DNA of 64,000 bases from Gari tellinella (taxonomy: Eukaryota > Mollusca > Bivalvia > Cardiida > Psammobiidae), in assembly GCA_922989275.2 (NCBI GenBank), contig OV277869.1:45058189-45122188 (forward strand). Reading direction: 5' to 3'. This document shows, in pieces, positions 11,791 through 47,956 of the stretch. The translations under genes and the position numbers were made by a program. Under the pieces are notes generated by a model. It was not told where the DNA came from. It saw only the letters and a list, made by a program, of their open reading frames with translations, and searched no databases. The first letter of the stretch is position 1. Each line of letters opens with the position of its first letter.

Positions 11791-12204
11791 GCTCATGACA
11801 ATGTTGTTTTCTTATCCAGATATTTTTTAACAAAATGAAAGATCCGTGTAGCCCCTAATCACTACACCCAGATTTGACAACCTGTTTGAAAAGGGGTGAT
11901 GCCAACGTAGAATACATCATTTAACATATTGAAAGAAAAAAGCTGCTTGCACAGGTCTGCATAAAAAATATTTAACACAGGTCTGCATATGATGATCAGG
12001 GGCTACACTTTAATACTTATCATCCCATCTTAGTAAACACAACCTGAAAACAAGTTCTGTTATGTTAACTTATCAATACCTTACATATAATACTAAGAAG
12101 ATGGGAAATACAATCACTATATAATTGCTTTCTAGGCGAATTCACCGTTTGGTTTACCATATATCTAATTGTAGGCGAGTTTGTCTCTAGGCGATTTCAC
12201 CATA

Positions 12205-12350
12205 AACCGCAAATTCCTCCTCTCCACCCAGGGGACTAAATGGGGACCTGTGAAGGGTCTGAGCCGGTACTGCAGCTGCCTACATACTGTTTGTTAGCAG
12301 TGCTTAATATTGTAGGCAAGATGGCTCAATGATCAGGGGAGTAAGTTAGG
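12205..12350 (+). repeat. SINE body fragment
   Basis: CTCCACCCAGGGGACTAAATGGGGACC and the CAATGATCAGGGGAG end match the body of the SINE at 43460-43690 (CTTCACCCAGGTGAATTAAATGGGTACC; CTCGATGATTGGGGGAG). The tRNA-like head is missing. Confidence 0.6.
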
Positions 12351-12959
12351 GTGAATTCACCTAGAGACAAATTCGCCTACAATTAGATATAAAGTAACCC
12401 AAATGGTGAATTCGCCTAGAAAGCAATTATATAGTGATTGTATTTCACACCTTATCGTACATGTATATCTACCGTTTACACGTCAATAAATGAAATATCA
12501 ACTTGCCCTGATGTGTGTGTTTTTTTAAAGTTAACACAAAAATAACACATGTATATGTTGATCAGGGGCTACACTCATCATCCAGGGTTGGCATAAAACC
12601 CGGGTTTTATCTTATTGCCCAACCCGCTGGGTTTTAAGAGGGTGGGTTTTAGGGAATTTATTGGGTTTTACGAAATTTTTAGTTCAGAAAGTTATCTATG
12701 ACAGTAATCAGTCAAAACCTACCTAATTACCAATTGCTGGACATCATCACTGATTGATATATTGCTGAGAACAGCATGTAAATGAAAATTAATAATAAGC
12801 AAAAATTGTGTAAGCTATCAACACGAAACTGACCATTGTAGATTTAATTTTTTGAGGTTGTAATCTCAGGTGTATTTGAAGCAAGGTGACCCCCTATGCC
12901 AAGACTCCGATTGACGGACATGAGCCTCCCCCCGCCTGTTTTGCGCGGGCGGACATGAG

Positions 12960-13033
12960 TTAGTGCTGAAATGAGTGAAAAAAATGTTGGATATGTTCAG
13001 TTTACTCCCATTTATCTGGAGCCCTGGGGTTAT
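12960..13033 (-). repeat. H4 end fragment
   Basis: GTGCTGAAATGAGTGA...TTATCTGGAGCCCTG is one end of the H4 family. The palindrome and the other end are lacking. It lies just upstream of the first coding exon of CUL2. Confidence 0.7.
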
Positions 13034-13076
13034 ATATATTTCATAGTGTATTTTGTCTTTTGTCTTTCAGACATAG

Positions 13077-39121
<26,045 letters not shown>

Positions 39122-39267
39122 CAGTGGTAGCATGTTTATCATGTCTTTCTTGTTCCTTTAGGCTCAAATTGTGATACATACCAGGAGACTGTTTCACAGC
39201 CATATCTTTACTATGATTGGACAATTACACCGGCCATTACGACCATACAAAGACATCTTAATTGTTT

Positions 39268-39385
39268 CCTGTCTTAACGACAGGTGCTTGCTTAAAGCAG
39301 GCTGACAGTGAAGCAGAAAGCTCCTAAAGGAGCTTTCTGCTTTACTGACGGCCTGCTTTAAGCAATCACCTGTCAGGCTGCAGGA
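39268..39385. repeat. Hairpin A variant just downstream of CUL2
   Basis: TCTTAACGACAGGTGCTTGC TTAAAGCAGGCTGACAGTG ... apex AGCTCCTAAAGGAGCT ... GCTTTAAGCAATCACCTGTC. It probably lies within the CUL2 3' UTR or just past it. Confidence 0.65.
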
Positions 39386-39639
39386 AAAGTTTCCTTTGGC
39401 TCGTTAACAGGGCATGGCAGAAATGTGAAAAGACATCCTGCCTAAAGTTGCCAGCTTTGTTTAATGTCATAATTGGATCTTATTAAGAGTGGCTGTTGAA
39501 GTGGGTTTAAGCTGTATCTTAATAACCATATTTGTCCCTAGATAGTTTACAAAACAGGCACCAGGTGAATAATTGTTTGGAAACTAAACATGTCAGTGGG
39601 GATTGGTTCGGAGAAGAGATGGTGGTGCAGTCAGCTTGC

Positions 39640-39985
39640 TCTCCAATACTTCTGGACCAATAGACTGGTGCTCCACCAACTGCATCAATTATGATCAGTA
39701 GACTGGTGTACAACCAAGTGCATCAGTAGTGGAAAGAAGACAAGTGCTCCACAAACTGCCTCAGTAGTGATTGGTATATGGATGCACCACCAACTGCATT
39801 AATATTGAAGAATAGACTGGTGCCCCACCAACCCATGAGTTGTGAGCAGTAGACTGGTGCACCACCAACTGTAGACTGGTGCACTACCAAAAGTAAACTG
39901 GTGCTGCACCAACTGCATCAGTTGAGAGCCGCAGACTGGTGCAACACCAACAGTAAACTGGTGACCACCAACCACATGAATTGTG
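39640..39985. repeat. Imperfect minisatellite (AGACTGGTGCWCCACCAACTG)
   Basis: About eight irregular copies of AGACTGGTGCACCACCAACTG, some with CATCAATTRTGATCAGT spacers, giving units of roughly 25-60 bp. No gene. Confidence 0.75.
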
Positions 39986-40080
39986 ATCAGTGATAGAGTT
40001 CAACCTTAAAATGAAATATGTGATGAGAGAAAGACTGAGGATTAAAGAGGTGTACCAGAAGTTGTTAAGATATAAGGTTA

Positions 40081-40565
40081 ACCCTTTACTCCATAACATG
40101 TTTATTTTTTATTTTTGACCACTTAAAGCAGGTTGAAAATAACTCAGAATGCTCCTTAACTCTTTCCTCCCTGAAACTTTAAATGGACAATTCCAGTTTC
40201 GATTTAAGTCTAGTCCATTTCTGGCTTTTAAGGGTTGTTTTGGTCCATTGTTGGCAGTATGACAAACAGTGTAGACCCTGATCAGAGGGCTCCTTTTGGA
40301 GCCCTCTGATCTGGGACTTCACTGTTTGCACAGGACAAGTGTACTATTCACATGTACACTGTTTGAAAAGGATGCCTATATGCGGGACTAGGGCTCAAAG
40401 GGTTAAGGTACATTCTGCTTTACTTTCAACCCGCTTTAAGCTACCATCTGCTAAGGTATAGGAAATATTTATGTTGCACATTCATAACTACAAAAAATGG
40501 AACTGCATGTAGTGAAGGAATTAATTAAATGTATAAAAGGCATATCTATGGAGTAAAGGGTTAAG
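40081..40565 (+). mobile_element. T1 element interrupted by a T2 at its hairpin apex
   Basis: Left half 40081-40159 (ACCCTTTACTCCATAACATG), right half 40403-40565. The break lies at the apex of hairpin A (GCTCCTTAA | TTAAGGTAC). Confidence 0.8.
40160..40402 (-). mobile_element. T2 element nested at the apex of a T1 hairpin
   Basis: CTCTTTCCTCCCTGAAAC ... GACTAGGGCTCAAAGGG between TTAA (40156-40159) and TTAA (40403-40406). Confidence 0.85.
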
Positions 40566-40754
40566 ATAGTAAACTTTTTTCATGAAACTTAGAACAGAAA
40601 TGGTTGAAATATTAAGCCAAATTTTATGGCATTCATAGCCTCAACCAAAAACTTTGAAGAACAACAGGAGACAGATGGTGAGGCCCTCCACTGACAGCCA
40701 AATCCAGCCAATGAATTTATAACCCAACCTGTTGGGTGGATTATTTAAAGCCCA

Positions 40755-40965
40755 CTACCCATAAATACCCCCTTTTTACACCTTTAGTTTATTCCTACAC
40801 TGAAGAAAATATTCCCACTTAATACAGTCATGAATAGTCACCAAAATAAATATTTTGTATATTCTAGTATATGAAAGCTTAAAACAGTTTTTGCTTTACT
40901 TTAAACCTGCTTCAAGTGGTCACCCATTTTCAAACTAGGAACATACTACAGGGTAAAGTGTTAAT
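40755..40965 (-). repeat. T1 element, decayed reverse copy
   Basis: CCCATAAATACCCCCTTTTTACACCTTTAG ... CATGAATAG ... TTTACTTTAAACCTGCTTCAAG ... GGGTAAAGTGTTAA. The left half of the hairpin is lost. Confidence 0.65.
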
Positions 40966-41071
40966 AACATTTGGATATTGAAGTAATGTAAATTTGATCA
41001 AAAGTTTCAAAAGTACACTTGGAAACTTATTGCTTGTGAACAGTTTTGTTGGCAGGACTTTTAACCAGTTA

Positions 41072-41345
41072 ACCATAGCCTGTTGCTAGTTTTGAAAATA
41101 GGTTACCAGTTAAAGCCAGTTTAAAAGCAGAATGTACCTTAATTCACTATCCTGCTTTACTTTCAGCCTGCTTTAAGCTATCATCACTTTTGAATGCACA
41201 ACTCCTGTGTGAAAAAAGTGCTATATAAATCTGGTATAATAATAATAATCTGCTAGAATATAGAAAACATGTCTTATGGTACATTTTCCTGACTTATAGT
41301 TTTCTTCAGTGAAGGAATAAATCAAAGGTGTAAATAGGTGTACAT
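41072..41345 (+). mobile_element. T1 element with a short SINE-tail insertion
   Basis: TTTAACCAGTTAACCATAGCC start. An extra segment at 41188-41250 (GAATGCACAACTCCTGTGTG ... GGTATAATAATAATAAT) separates the hairpin from CTGCTAGAATATAG and looks like the 3' tail of a SINE. Confidence 0.6.
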
Positions 41346-41509
41346 GTATTTATGGAATATGTGGTATATAAAGTTTGGATATTGAAATCATGTAAAGATG
41401 ATCAAATTGTCTTAAGCTTTCTGCAAATGTTTTTGCTGGCAGCAGTTTTTAAAGTTGGTTTATCTGTTAGTTCTGTTATAAAATGTTATTACACTGACAA
41501 CTTGCCCAA

Positions 41510-41615
41510 AGTTTATAAAACATTTGAGTTGAGTCCGAGATCTTTCTCAAGCATTTGATTGGTCAGATGAAGCAAAAGTTCAAATCTGACCAATTAAATG
41601 CCTGACAACAACTTA
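41510..41615. repeat. H5 palindromic element
   Basis: AGTTTATAAAACATTTGAG ... TCAAGCATTTGATTGGTCAG / CAAATCTGACCAATTAAATG; right end truncated. Confidence 0.65.
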
Positions 41616-41734
41616 TGACACTAGTTTGGACCTTACCAGAGGCCAGAGAAGTTATTTTGTACATTTAGATTTACACTGTTTGCAACAATGAACACACACT
41701 GACATTTAAAATGGCATGGGATGAGTTCTCCATA

Positions 41735-42186
41735 GATACACATTTTTATGCATTTAATTTGTTCCTCAATAATTTAAGAAAACAGTTCCAACTTATACAG
41801 TTATGAATATGTATTGTAAGAAATATTTTCTGTCTTCTAGCAGATAATAGCTTAACCCATTACCAGATAGCCTGTTTCTAGTATTGAAAATAGGTGACTT
41901 CTTAAACCAGGTTGAAAGTAAAGCAGAATGCGCCTTTCTGGCGCATTCTGCTTTACTATCAGCCTGCTTTAAGCTATTACCTGCTAGAGTAAGGAAAGTA
42001 TTAAATATGACACATATTCATTACGGTATATTTTGGAACTATATCCTTCAGCGCATGAATAAAATGCATGTGCTAAAAGTCTCTTCTATAAGGGAAAGGG
42101 TTAAAGCAGAATGGAAGTAAACTAGAATGAGCTTTAAGTGCTCATCTGATTTCAATACTAGAAATAGGCTAAAGGGTGTAGGGTTA
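41735..42186 (-). mobile_element. T1 element (reverse) interrupted by a forward T1
   Basis: Outer halves are 41735-41855 and 42101-42186. The break is at the TTAA that begins hairpin A: GATAATAGCTTAA | TTAAAGCAGAATGG. Confidence 0.85.
41856..42100 (+). mobile_element. T1 element nested in T1 with intact TTAA duplication
   Basis: CCCATTACCAGATAGCC ... AAGGGAAAGGG, bounded by TTAA at 41852-41855 and 42101-42104. Apex GCGCCTTTCTGGCGC. Confidence 0.88.
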
Positions 42187-42357
42187 AATAATTATGGACA
42201 TTGTGATGATATTCCTGGGAATAGCTTCATGTGTATACCAGCATGTAATAAAACAACCAAAGCAGTTTGCTAGTGAGAACTGAAAAACCAATTTAGATTA
42301 GAATCTCTGGGACAAAAGTTAATTTAGGATTTTAAAGCAGATGCAGTCTGCATTCTT

Positions 42358-42866
42358 TTAACCATTTACTCTGTAGCCTGTTTCTAATGTCTAAGACAGG
42401 TGACAAGCAGAATGCACTTTAAGAAGCATTCTGACCAGCTTTCAGCCTGCTTCAAGCTACGTGTTGGGGGCCTCCGTGGCCTAGTGGTATAGTCACTGTG
42501 ACTAACATCACTAAGCTCCTCACCGCTGTGAGTTCGAATCCCAGTAGGGTCGTTCGGATTTTTCATGTGGGGAAGCCTTCCAGCTGGCTTGCGGTAGGTC
42601 GGTGGTTCTACCCAGTTGTTGATTTGTGCCTGAAACAGTGCATAAAGAACTTCTGGGGTCTTCCTCCACCTGTAATTAGCTGGACGTCGCGATATGACTG
42701 AAATACTGTTGACAGCGACGTAAATCAAAAACAAATCAAAAAATCATGCTACGTGTTGCTAGAGAAATTATTTCTTATAGTGCATATTCATGACTGTATG
42801 AATTGAATTTGAACTGTTTTCTTCAGTAGGGGAATAAATTAAAGGCCTTAATGGAGTAATGGGTTG
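42358..42866 (+). mobile_element. T1 element interrupted by a SINE
   Basis: Left part 42358-42466 (TTAACCATTTACTCTGTAGCC), right part 42748-42866 (ends GGAGTAATGGGTTGA). Confidence 0.75.
42467..42747 (+). repeat. tRNA-derived SINE, 11-bp target duplication
   Basis: GCTACGTGTTG flanks it exactly (42456-42466, 42748-42758). The head has A box TGGCCTAGTGGTATAG and B box GAGTTCGAATCCC. The body has GGTAGGTCGGTGGTTCTACCC, GGGGTCTTCCTCCACC and CGTCGCGATATGACTG, a central domain I associate with SINEs widespread in molluscs. The tail is AAATCAAAAACAAATCAAAA. Transcribed by RNA polymerase III in active members. Confidence 0.85.
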
Positions 42867-43134
42867 ATATAAGATTTAATGTACTCCTGATGAAATAGCT
42901 TGGATGGACTCCTCGGATTTTCAACCAATTAAACATACTGCTCATTCATCAATTTTATTGTTTTCTATTTTGTTTGTGGTAATTGATAATACCAAATGTG
43001 CATTTCAAATTTTATGTTGCAACCATTTTAACCCAGATAATATAGTATTTATTTATCATTAACAAATCACATGAAATGCAGAGTATGTACCTTTTATCCA
43101 ATGTGAACCCTTTCAATACTGCAGACCATGCCTC

Positions 43135-43286
43135 AAGGTTTTAAAACATTTGAGTTGAGTCTGAGATTGTACTCAAGCATTTACTTGGTCAGATTTGAGC
43201 TTTTGCTCTGCAAAAGCTCAAATCTGACCAATCAAATGCTTGAGAATGATCACAGACTCAAGTGGAGAGTTTTATAACCTTTGACC
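43135..43286. mobile_element. H5 palindromic element
   Basis: AAGGTTTTAAAACATTTGAG ... GATTTGAGCTTTTGCTCTGC AAAAGCTCAAATC ... GAGTTTTATAACCTTTGACC. The best preserved H5 copy. Confidence 0.72.
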
Positions 43287-43304
43287 CTGTATTGGAGACC
43301 TTTG

Positions 43305-43378
43305 CAACAGTTTGGATCCAGATCAGGCTCCACTTAAAACATGGGATTTGATCAGGATCGCAACTGTTTTGTCACTCA
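43305..43378. repeat. Hairpin C-like palindrome
   Basis: CAACAGTTTGGATCCAGATC ... TTTGATCAGGATCGCAACTGTTTTG with a degenerate apex. Confidence 0.55.
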
Positions 43379-43461
43379 GTTCCTGTTTCTGTAAATGTAA
43401 AGAAGAAAGACTAATTAGAACAGACAACAGTTACCCAATGTTAAAAGATATTAAACTTTAA

Positions 43462-43692
43462 GGGGCTGTGGTCCAGTGGAGCAAGGGATCCCTGGTTTGA
43501 GTCCTCTTAGGATCACTGGAATTTTTCTGAGCAAAAAATTAACCCTACATTACTCCACTTCACCCAGGTGAATTAAATGGGTACCTAAGAGGGAAAGAGG
43601 TCAATGTGCCATGACTGCAACTTGCGCCGTATTTAAAATGGCCGACATGTGACTCGATGATTGGGGGAGGTGAATTTGAAAGTCGGCAGAAT
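43462..43692 (+). repeat. SINE with CACCCAGGTGAATTAAATGGG body
   Basis: The head GGGGCTGTGGTCCAGTGGAGCAAGG ... GGTTTGAGTCC keeps A- and B-box-like motifs. The body matches 12205-12350. A different SINE family from those at 5762 and 42467. Confidence 0.6.
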
Positions 43693-43889
43693 ATTACATA
43701 ATTGCAGACTTATTCTTGAAAAGTGAGAAGTTTTCTGAAGCATTGATACCCACGCAATGTTTAAGTTTGTACAAGTAGCACTAAATATGCATGCTTTAAA
43801 ATACACATTACAGAGAATGTGTAACCATGCAAATACTATTATTATTTTGTAATTAAAGCTTGTCGCTAGTGCTTCTTAGCAGGGTAAGC

Positions 43890-44060
43890 TTGTTGTTAAA
43901 TCCTTTCCTCCATAGCCTGCTGTTGGCGGTTAACACATATGGTTGCTTAAAACAGGCTGAAAGTAGCTGTAGAGCAAAAAGTTCCTTTAGGAGCTTTCTG
44001 CTTTACTTTCAACCTGCTATACGCATCCACCTATCAGAATGCAGGGACATTTTCATGTTG
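43890..44060 (+). repeat. Hairpin A variant element
   Basis: AAATCCTTTCCTCCATAGCC ... AAAACAGGCTGAAAGTAGC ... apex GTTCCTTTAGGAGC ... CTTTACTTTCAACCTGC. Confidence 0.6.
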
Positions 44061-44156
44061 CTGACTTTAGCAGAACATGTTAGACACATGGAAATAGATG
44101 TCTAAGAGACATGGAAATAGATGTCTAAGAGCAATAGATACAGACATTAACCCTTT

Positions 44157-44388
44157 ACCCCATAGCCGGTTTCTAATTTTAAAGACAGGTGATCACTTAA
44201 AGCAGGTTGAAAGTAAAGCAGAATGCGCCTTAAGGCGCATTCTGCTTTACTTTCAGCCTGCTTTAAAGCTACATACAGAAACAAAATTGCATGGTACATG
44301 TTTCTGACTGTATAAATTGGAACTATTTTAGTTTGTGGTGGAACAAATTAAATGTGCTAAAAGGCGCTTCTATGAGGGAAAGGGTTAA
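44157..44388 (+). mobile_element. T1 element
   Basis: TTAACCCTTTACCCCATAGCC ... GAGGGAAAGGGTTAA. The hairpin at 44197-44267 has apex GCGCCTTAAGGCGC and is almost perfectly symmetric. Confidence 0.85.
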
Positions 44389-44395
44389 AAGACAT

Positions 44396-44499
44396 GTACA
44401 GTAAAACCTCTCTAATACTACCACTAAAATGAAGGCTAATTGATTGTATAAAATACAGGTGACAACTTAAAGAAGGTGACATTAAAACAGAAACCTGTC
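44396..44499 (+). repeat. P2 left-end fragment
   Basis: TACAGTAAAACCTCTCTAATAC then AAAATACAGGTGACAACTTAAAG; continues only until the T2 insertion at 44500. Confidence 0.55.
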
Positions 44500-44750
44500 T
44501 TAACTCTTTCCTCCCTGAAACTTTAAATGGACAATTCCAGTTTCTATTTTAGTCTAGTCCATTTCTGACGTTTAAGGGTCGTTTTTGTCAATGTTTAGCA
44601 TTGTGACAAACAGTGAAGACCCTGATCAGAGGGCTCCTTTCGGAGCCCTCTGATCTGGGTCTTCACTGTTTGCATAGGACATGTGTACTATTCACATGTG
44701 CACTGTTTGAAAAGGACGCCTATATGCGGGACTAGGGTGCAAAGGGTTAA
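44500..44750 (-). mobile_element. T2 element
   Basis: TTAACTCTTTCCTCCCTGAAAC ... GGGTGCAAAGGGTTAA, with apex GGGCTCCTTTCGGAGCCC. Confidence 0.85.
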
Positions 44751-45164
44751 ACGACTATTAACACAATTTGGTGGTGGTATTTGAGATATTTTATATGGGA
44801 AAAAGGGTTGAAATTGATTTGGATTTCTGAAAATTTCATTCATGAAAAATATAAAAAACAGCCTTTGTTGCTGCCAAAGACGTAATTATGTCTTTCAGAA
44901 GGTCAAAGGTACAATTTAAGCATTTGAGTAGTTAAATCGTTGCTGAGTGACTTGTATTGGCATGGAGATCTCTTAACCCTTTCCTAGGTTGCCAAAAGTC
45001 CTTCCCGTATGATTGGATACAAGAGTCTCTATCTTACTCCTTCCATCGTACCGTTTGTATTTTTCTTCGGACATCGTTTTTCGATAGGTTTAACATCATG
45101 GACAGGTACAGGGCTGCCATTTCTCCGGATTTTTCCGAAATCTCCGGATTTTTTTCCCAACAGA

Positions 45165-45285
45165 TGAAAGCTTAAAACAGGCTGAAAGTAAAGCAGAATG
45201 CGCCTTAAGGCGCATTCTGCTTTACTTTCAACCTGATTTAAGCATCACGTGTCTTAAAAACTAGAAACAGACTATGGATTAAAGG
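45165..45285. repeat. T1 hairpin A, partial element
   Basis: AAAGCTTAAAACAGGCTGAAAG ... GCGCCTTAAGGCGC ... TTTCAACCTGATTTAAGC. Confidence 0.65.
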
Positions 45286-45709
45286 TATAACCAGGAAAAT
45301 CGGGCTTGAAAAATTGAAATTTTTTAAATCTTAGGATTTTTTTTATCAACTTATGGCAGGCCTGCAGGTACATTTACAAGTTCTGCATTATTATATTTTG
45401 TTTTTCTTTAAATATCAAATGTTTCTGGATATAAAATGATTTAAATTTTAAACAACTACCGTATATAGTAGTTGATGGTGCACATTTAAGGCATATAATA
45501 AACATATCACCTTGTGGCAGCTTGCTACAGGGCATTTTATTCAGCTCTCAAGGTTCTTGGCTGGAACAGCAGATCAGACTTCCATTCAGATTGACTGTTT
45601 TTACCAAGAACGTCTTAAGCTGAATACATTGCCCTGTATCCCACCACCAACTAGTGATGTGTATGAATTCAACTGATACACCATATCCTTGCTTCTTGTC
45701 ATTTCGCCA

Positions 45710-46098
45710 CTTTCTTGTCAATTCGCCACCTAAGCAAAACTTGGAATTCCGTCACGAGCAGGCTACCGAGGATGTCCGAAAACTACAGAGGATATCCGAA
45801 AACTAGGACAGTTTCACTAAGGAAGATTTCAAGCGCCAAAAATGCGAAAGAAACAGGTAAAATAACAATAATTCATAAAAAGTTTCAAATCAAAGGACAT
45901 GTTGGTAATTTTAACTCTATATGCCTGTTGTTACTTTTTATTGTAAAGTTGTAAAAGATATTATTTACTTTTAAATTAAATATTTCAAAATCATTAAACA
46001 ATGTTCAAATTTCATGAAACAAACTATAACATACTGCCAGAGCCTACAATGACTTAATTATCGAACGACCAATCAGAGGTGGCGAATTGACAAGAAAG
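45710..46098. mobile_element. Element with 22-bp TIRs, CTTTCTTGTCAATTCGCC
   Basis: CTTTCTTGTCAATTCGCC-ACCT at 45710-45731 is exactly inverted at 46077-46098. A second near-copy of the left end (TTCTTGTCATTTCGCCAC) sits immediately before it. No target duplication is certain. No gene inside. Confidence 0.7.
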
Positions 46099-46326
46099 CA
46101 TCCCGGTGATCCACAGCAATGACCTCGTTAAAAAACGGTACAGCAATTTACATTTGTGTTTATTTCACAAGTTTTATTTGTATATATTCGTGTTATTGAA
46201 AGTTCAGTCCAGAATTAGATCCGTGAAAAAGTAAGAAATGTTACATCAGAAAGCGCATGCGCGAAAAATATAGCTAAGGGTGGCGAAAACACAGGTAAAC
46301 AGGCTATATAGAACTTATATATTTAT

Positions 46327-46530
46327 CCCTTCCCCCCCATAGAAGCGCCTTTTAGCACATTAAATTATTCCTCCAATTAAGAAAACACTTCCAATTTATG
46401 CATTCATAAATATGCACTAAAAGAAATATTTTCTTTATCCTAGTAGATGGATGCTTAAAGCAGGCTGAATGTAAAGCAAAATGCGCATTAAGGCACATTC
46501 TACTTTACTTTCAAGTAAATTGAAAATAAA
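46327..46530 (-). mobile_element. T1 element, reverse and diverged
   Basis: CCCTTCCCCCCCATAGAAGC ... CATTCATAAATATGCAC ... GCAGGCTGAATGTAAAGC; the far end is degenerate. Confidence 0.65.
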
Positions 46531-46562
46531 GCAGAAATCTACTGTTTTAAGTATTTAAATAT

Positions 46563-46680
46563 AGTTAACCCAGTTCACTGTCAAATGCACCAAAAGGTGC
46601 CTTTGCAAACAGTTTGGATCCTGATCAGACGCTGTGTCACTCAGCACCAGATTAGAATCCAAACTGTTTGACACATGTTT
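46563..46680. repeat. T3-like fragment with hairpin C
   Basis: GTTAACCCAGTTCACTGTC, then GCAAACAGTTTGGATCCTGATC ... GAATCCAAACTGTTTG. Confidence 0.6.
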
Positions 46681-47038
46681 TGAAATTTCTTCAGTCATAA
46701 AACAATAAATCACACCAACAGACATAACATAACATAATAGACTGTATTTCAATAAAATCCAAAAGTTTCGAAAATATTCTGTATGTCTGTAGAAATGAAT
46801 AAAAATCCAAAGAAATGGCAGCCCTGGGTTTTTGTTTTGATCTGTCACTCAGCATAGGTTTGACGGACAGTTATGTTTGTTGTTTACATGCAGTTTGTTG
46901 TTCAAAAAGTGCTACTTAGTTAATAAGTTAAGATAAGTCTATTTGTGACTGTACATGTATCATGTTCTAATGGATAAGAAGTTGTCAGAATGTTTAATGT
47001 GTTGAAGCATTGTGAACCATATAAGAAAATGGTAAAAT

Positions 47039-47226
47039 CAGGGCTCAAGATAAGAGGGAGTAACAAAAACTTAGAAAATCCAACATTTTCTCACTCATTT
47101 CAACATCAAATCCTATGGTGTTACTACTCATTAGAATCGTATCAAAGATGAGTAGTGACACTATAGGGTTTTATACAGAAATAAAGATTTTTAATTTTGA
47201 AATACTCCCCTTATCTAGAGCACTGA
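47039..47226. mobile_element. H4 element
   Basis: CAGGGCTCAAGATAAGAGGG ... CTTATCTAGAGCACTG; the palindrome AATCCTATGGTGTTACTAC ... GTAGTGACACTATAGG is in the centre. Confidence 0.75.
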
Positions 47227-47344
47227 AAATTGTAATTTAATAAAATACCAACTCATAATGAAAATTACTTGTTTTGTTGTTGTTTTTCTGGATGGAAAAA
47301 TGATTATTGCAAAGGTGTGATGACACCTTGACATATCAATAAAC

Positions 47345-47545
47345 ATTGTGCCTGTGAAGAGTACACTTGTCCTATGCAAAGAGTGTCGATCCTGATCAAA
47401 GGGTTCCCGCAGGAACCTTCTGATCAGGATCTGCACTGTTTGTCATTTTGCAATATATTGTTTAAATCAATCCTAAATATTTGCAAATGGGCTAGACTTA
47501 ATTGGAAATTGGAATCAGTCATTAAAAGTTACAGGGGTGAATGCA
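47345..47545 (+). repeat. T2 element, diverged
   Basis: GAGTACACTTGTCCTATGC, a hairpin with AAAGAGTGTCGATCCTGATC and apex GGTTCCCGCAGGAACC, then CAGGGGTGAATGC. Confidence 0.6.
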
Positions 47546-47549
47546 TTTA

Positions 47550-47950
47550 CTACGCTATCCTTATTATCCCCTGTCGAAGGCAGAGGGATACTGTTTTAGG
47601 TTTGTCAGTTTGTCCATCCTTCTGTCCTGTTTCCACTGCAGCTATTTCTCTGAAACTGATCAACAGATTTGTATGAAACTTGGTATACGGTAGTTATTCT
47701 TCATCACCGGGACACTGTGGGAAAGCATTGCTTTTCCAGATGGATTTAGGTATGTAGGAGTAACTGCACTGTGATTGGTAAAAATCACATGGTTTGGATT
47801 TATCTCTGAAAGAGAGGCCACCATTTTTATACAGTCTTCCTCAAACTTGCTCAGATTGTATATTACCAGTTCTTGTCAGAGTTCTATAAGTGAAATCGGA
47901 CAAATAGGTCATACAGGGCATTTGTCCCATTTCAAGTATAAAACTGTTTA
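47550..47950 (+). repeat. Pearl-like fragment
   Basis: CCTGTCGAAGGCAGAGGGATACTG then TCAGTTTGTCCATCC; at 47840-47930 it has CTTGCTCAGATTGTATATTACC, which resembles the 160-bp unit of the 3250 array in reverse. Confidence 0.4.
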
Positions 47951-47956
47951 CTAAGG

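Larger units (their letters stand above)
11505..12445. repeat. Inverted-repeat cluster, GAATTCGCCTAG family
   Basis: The block GGTGAATTCGCCTAGAAAGC plus ATATATAGTAAAC and TCTAGAGACRAAYTCG recurs at 11505-11605, inverted at 12118-12200, and again direct at 12352-12445. A tRNA-SINE-like fragment (about 12205-12345) lies between the last two, so this is probably one foldback element with a later insertion. The ends were not resolved. Confidence 0.55.

Noticed and set aside
42384..42734. 116-aa frame on the - strand (PNDPTGIRTHSGEE...)
   Set aside because: It is the reverse complement of a tRNA-derived SINE; such peptides are common mis-annotations.
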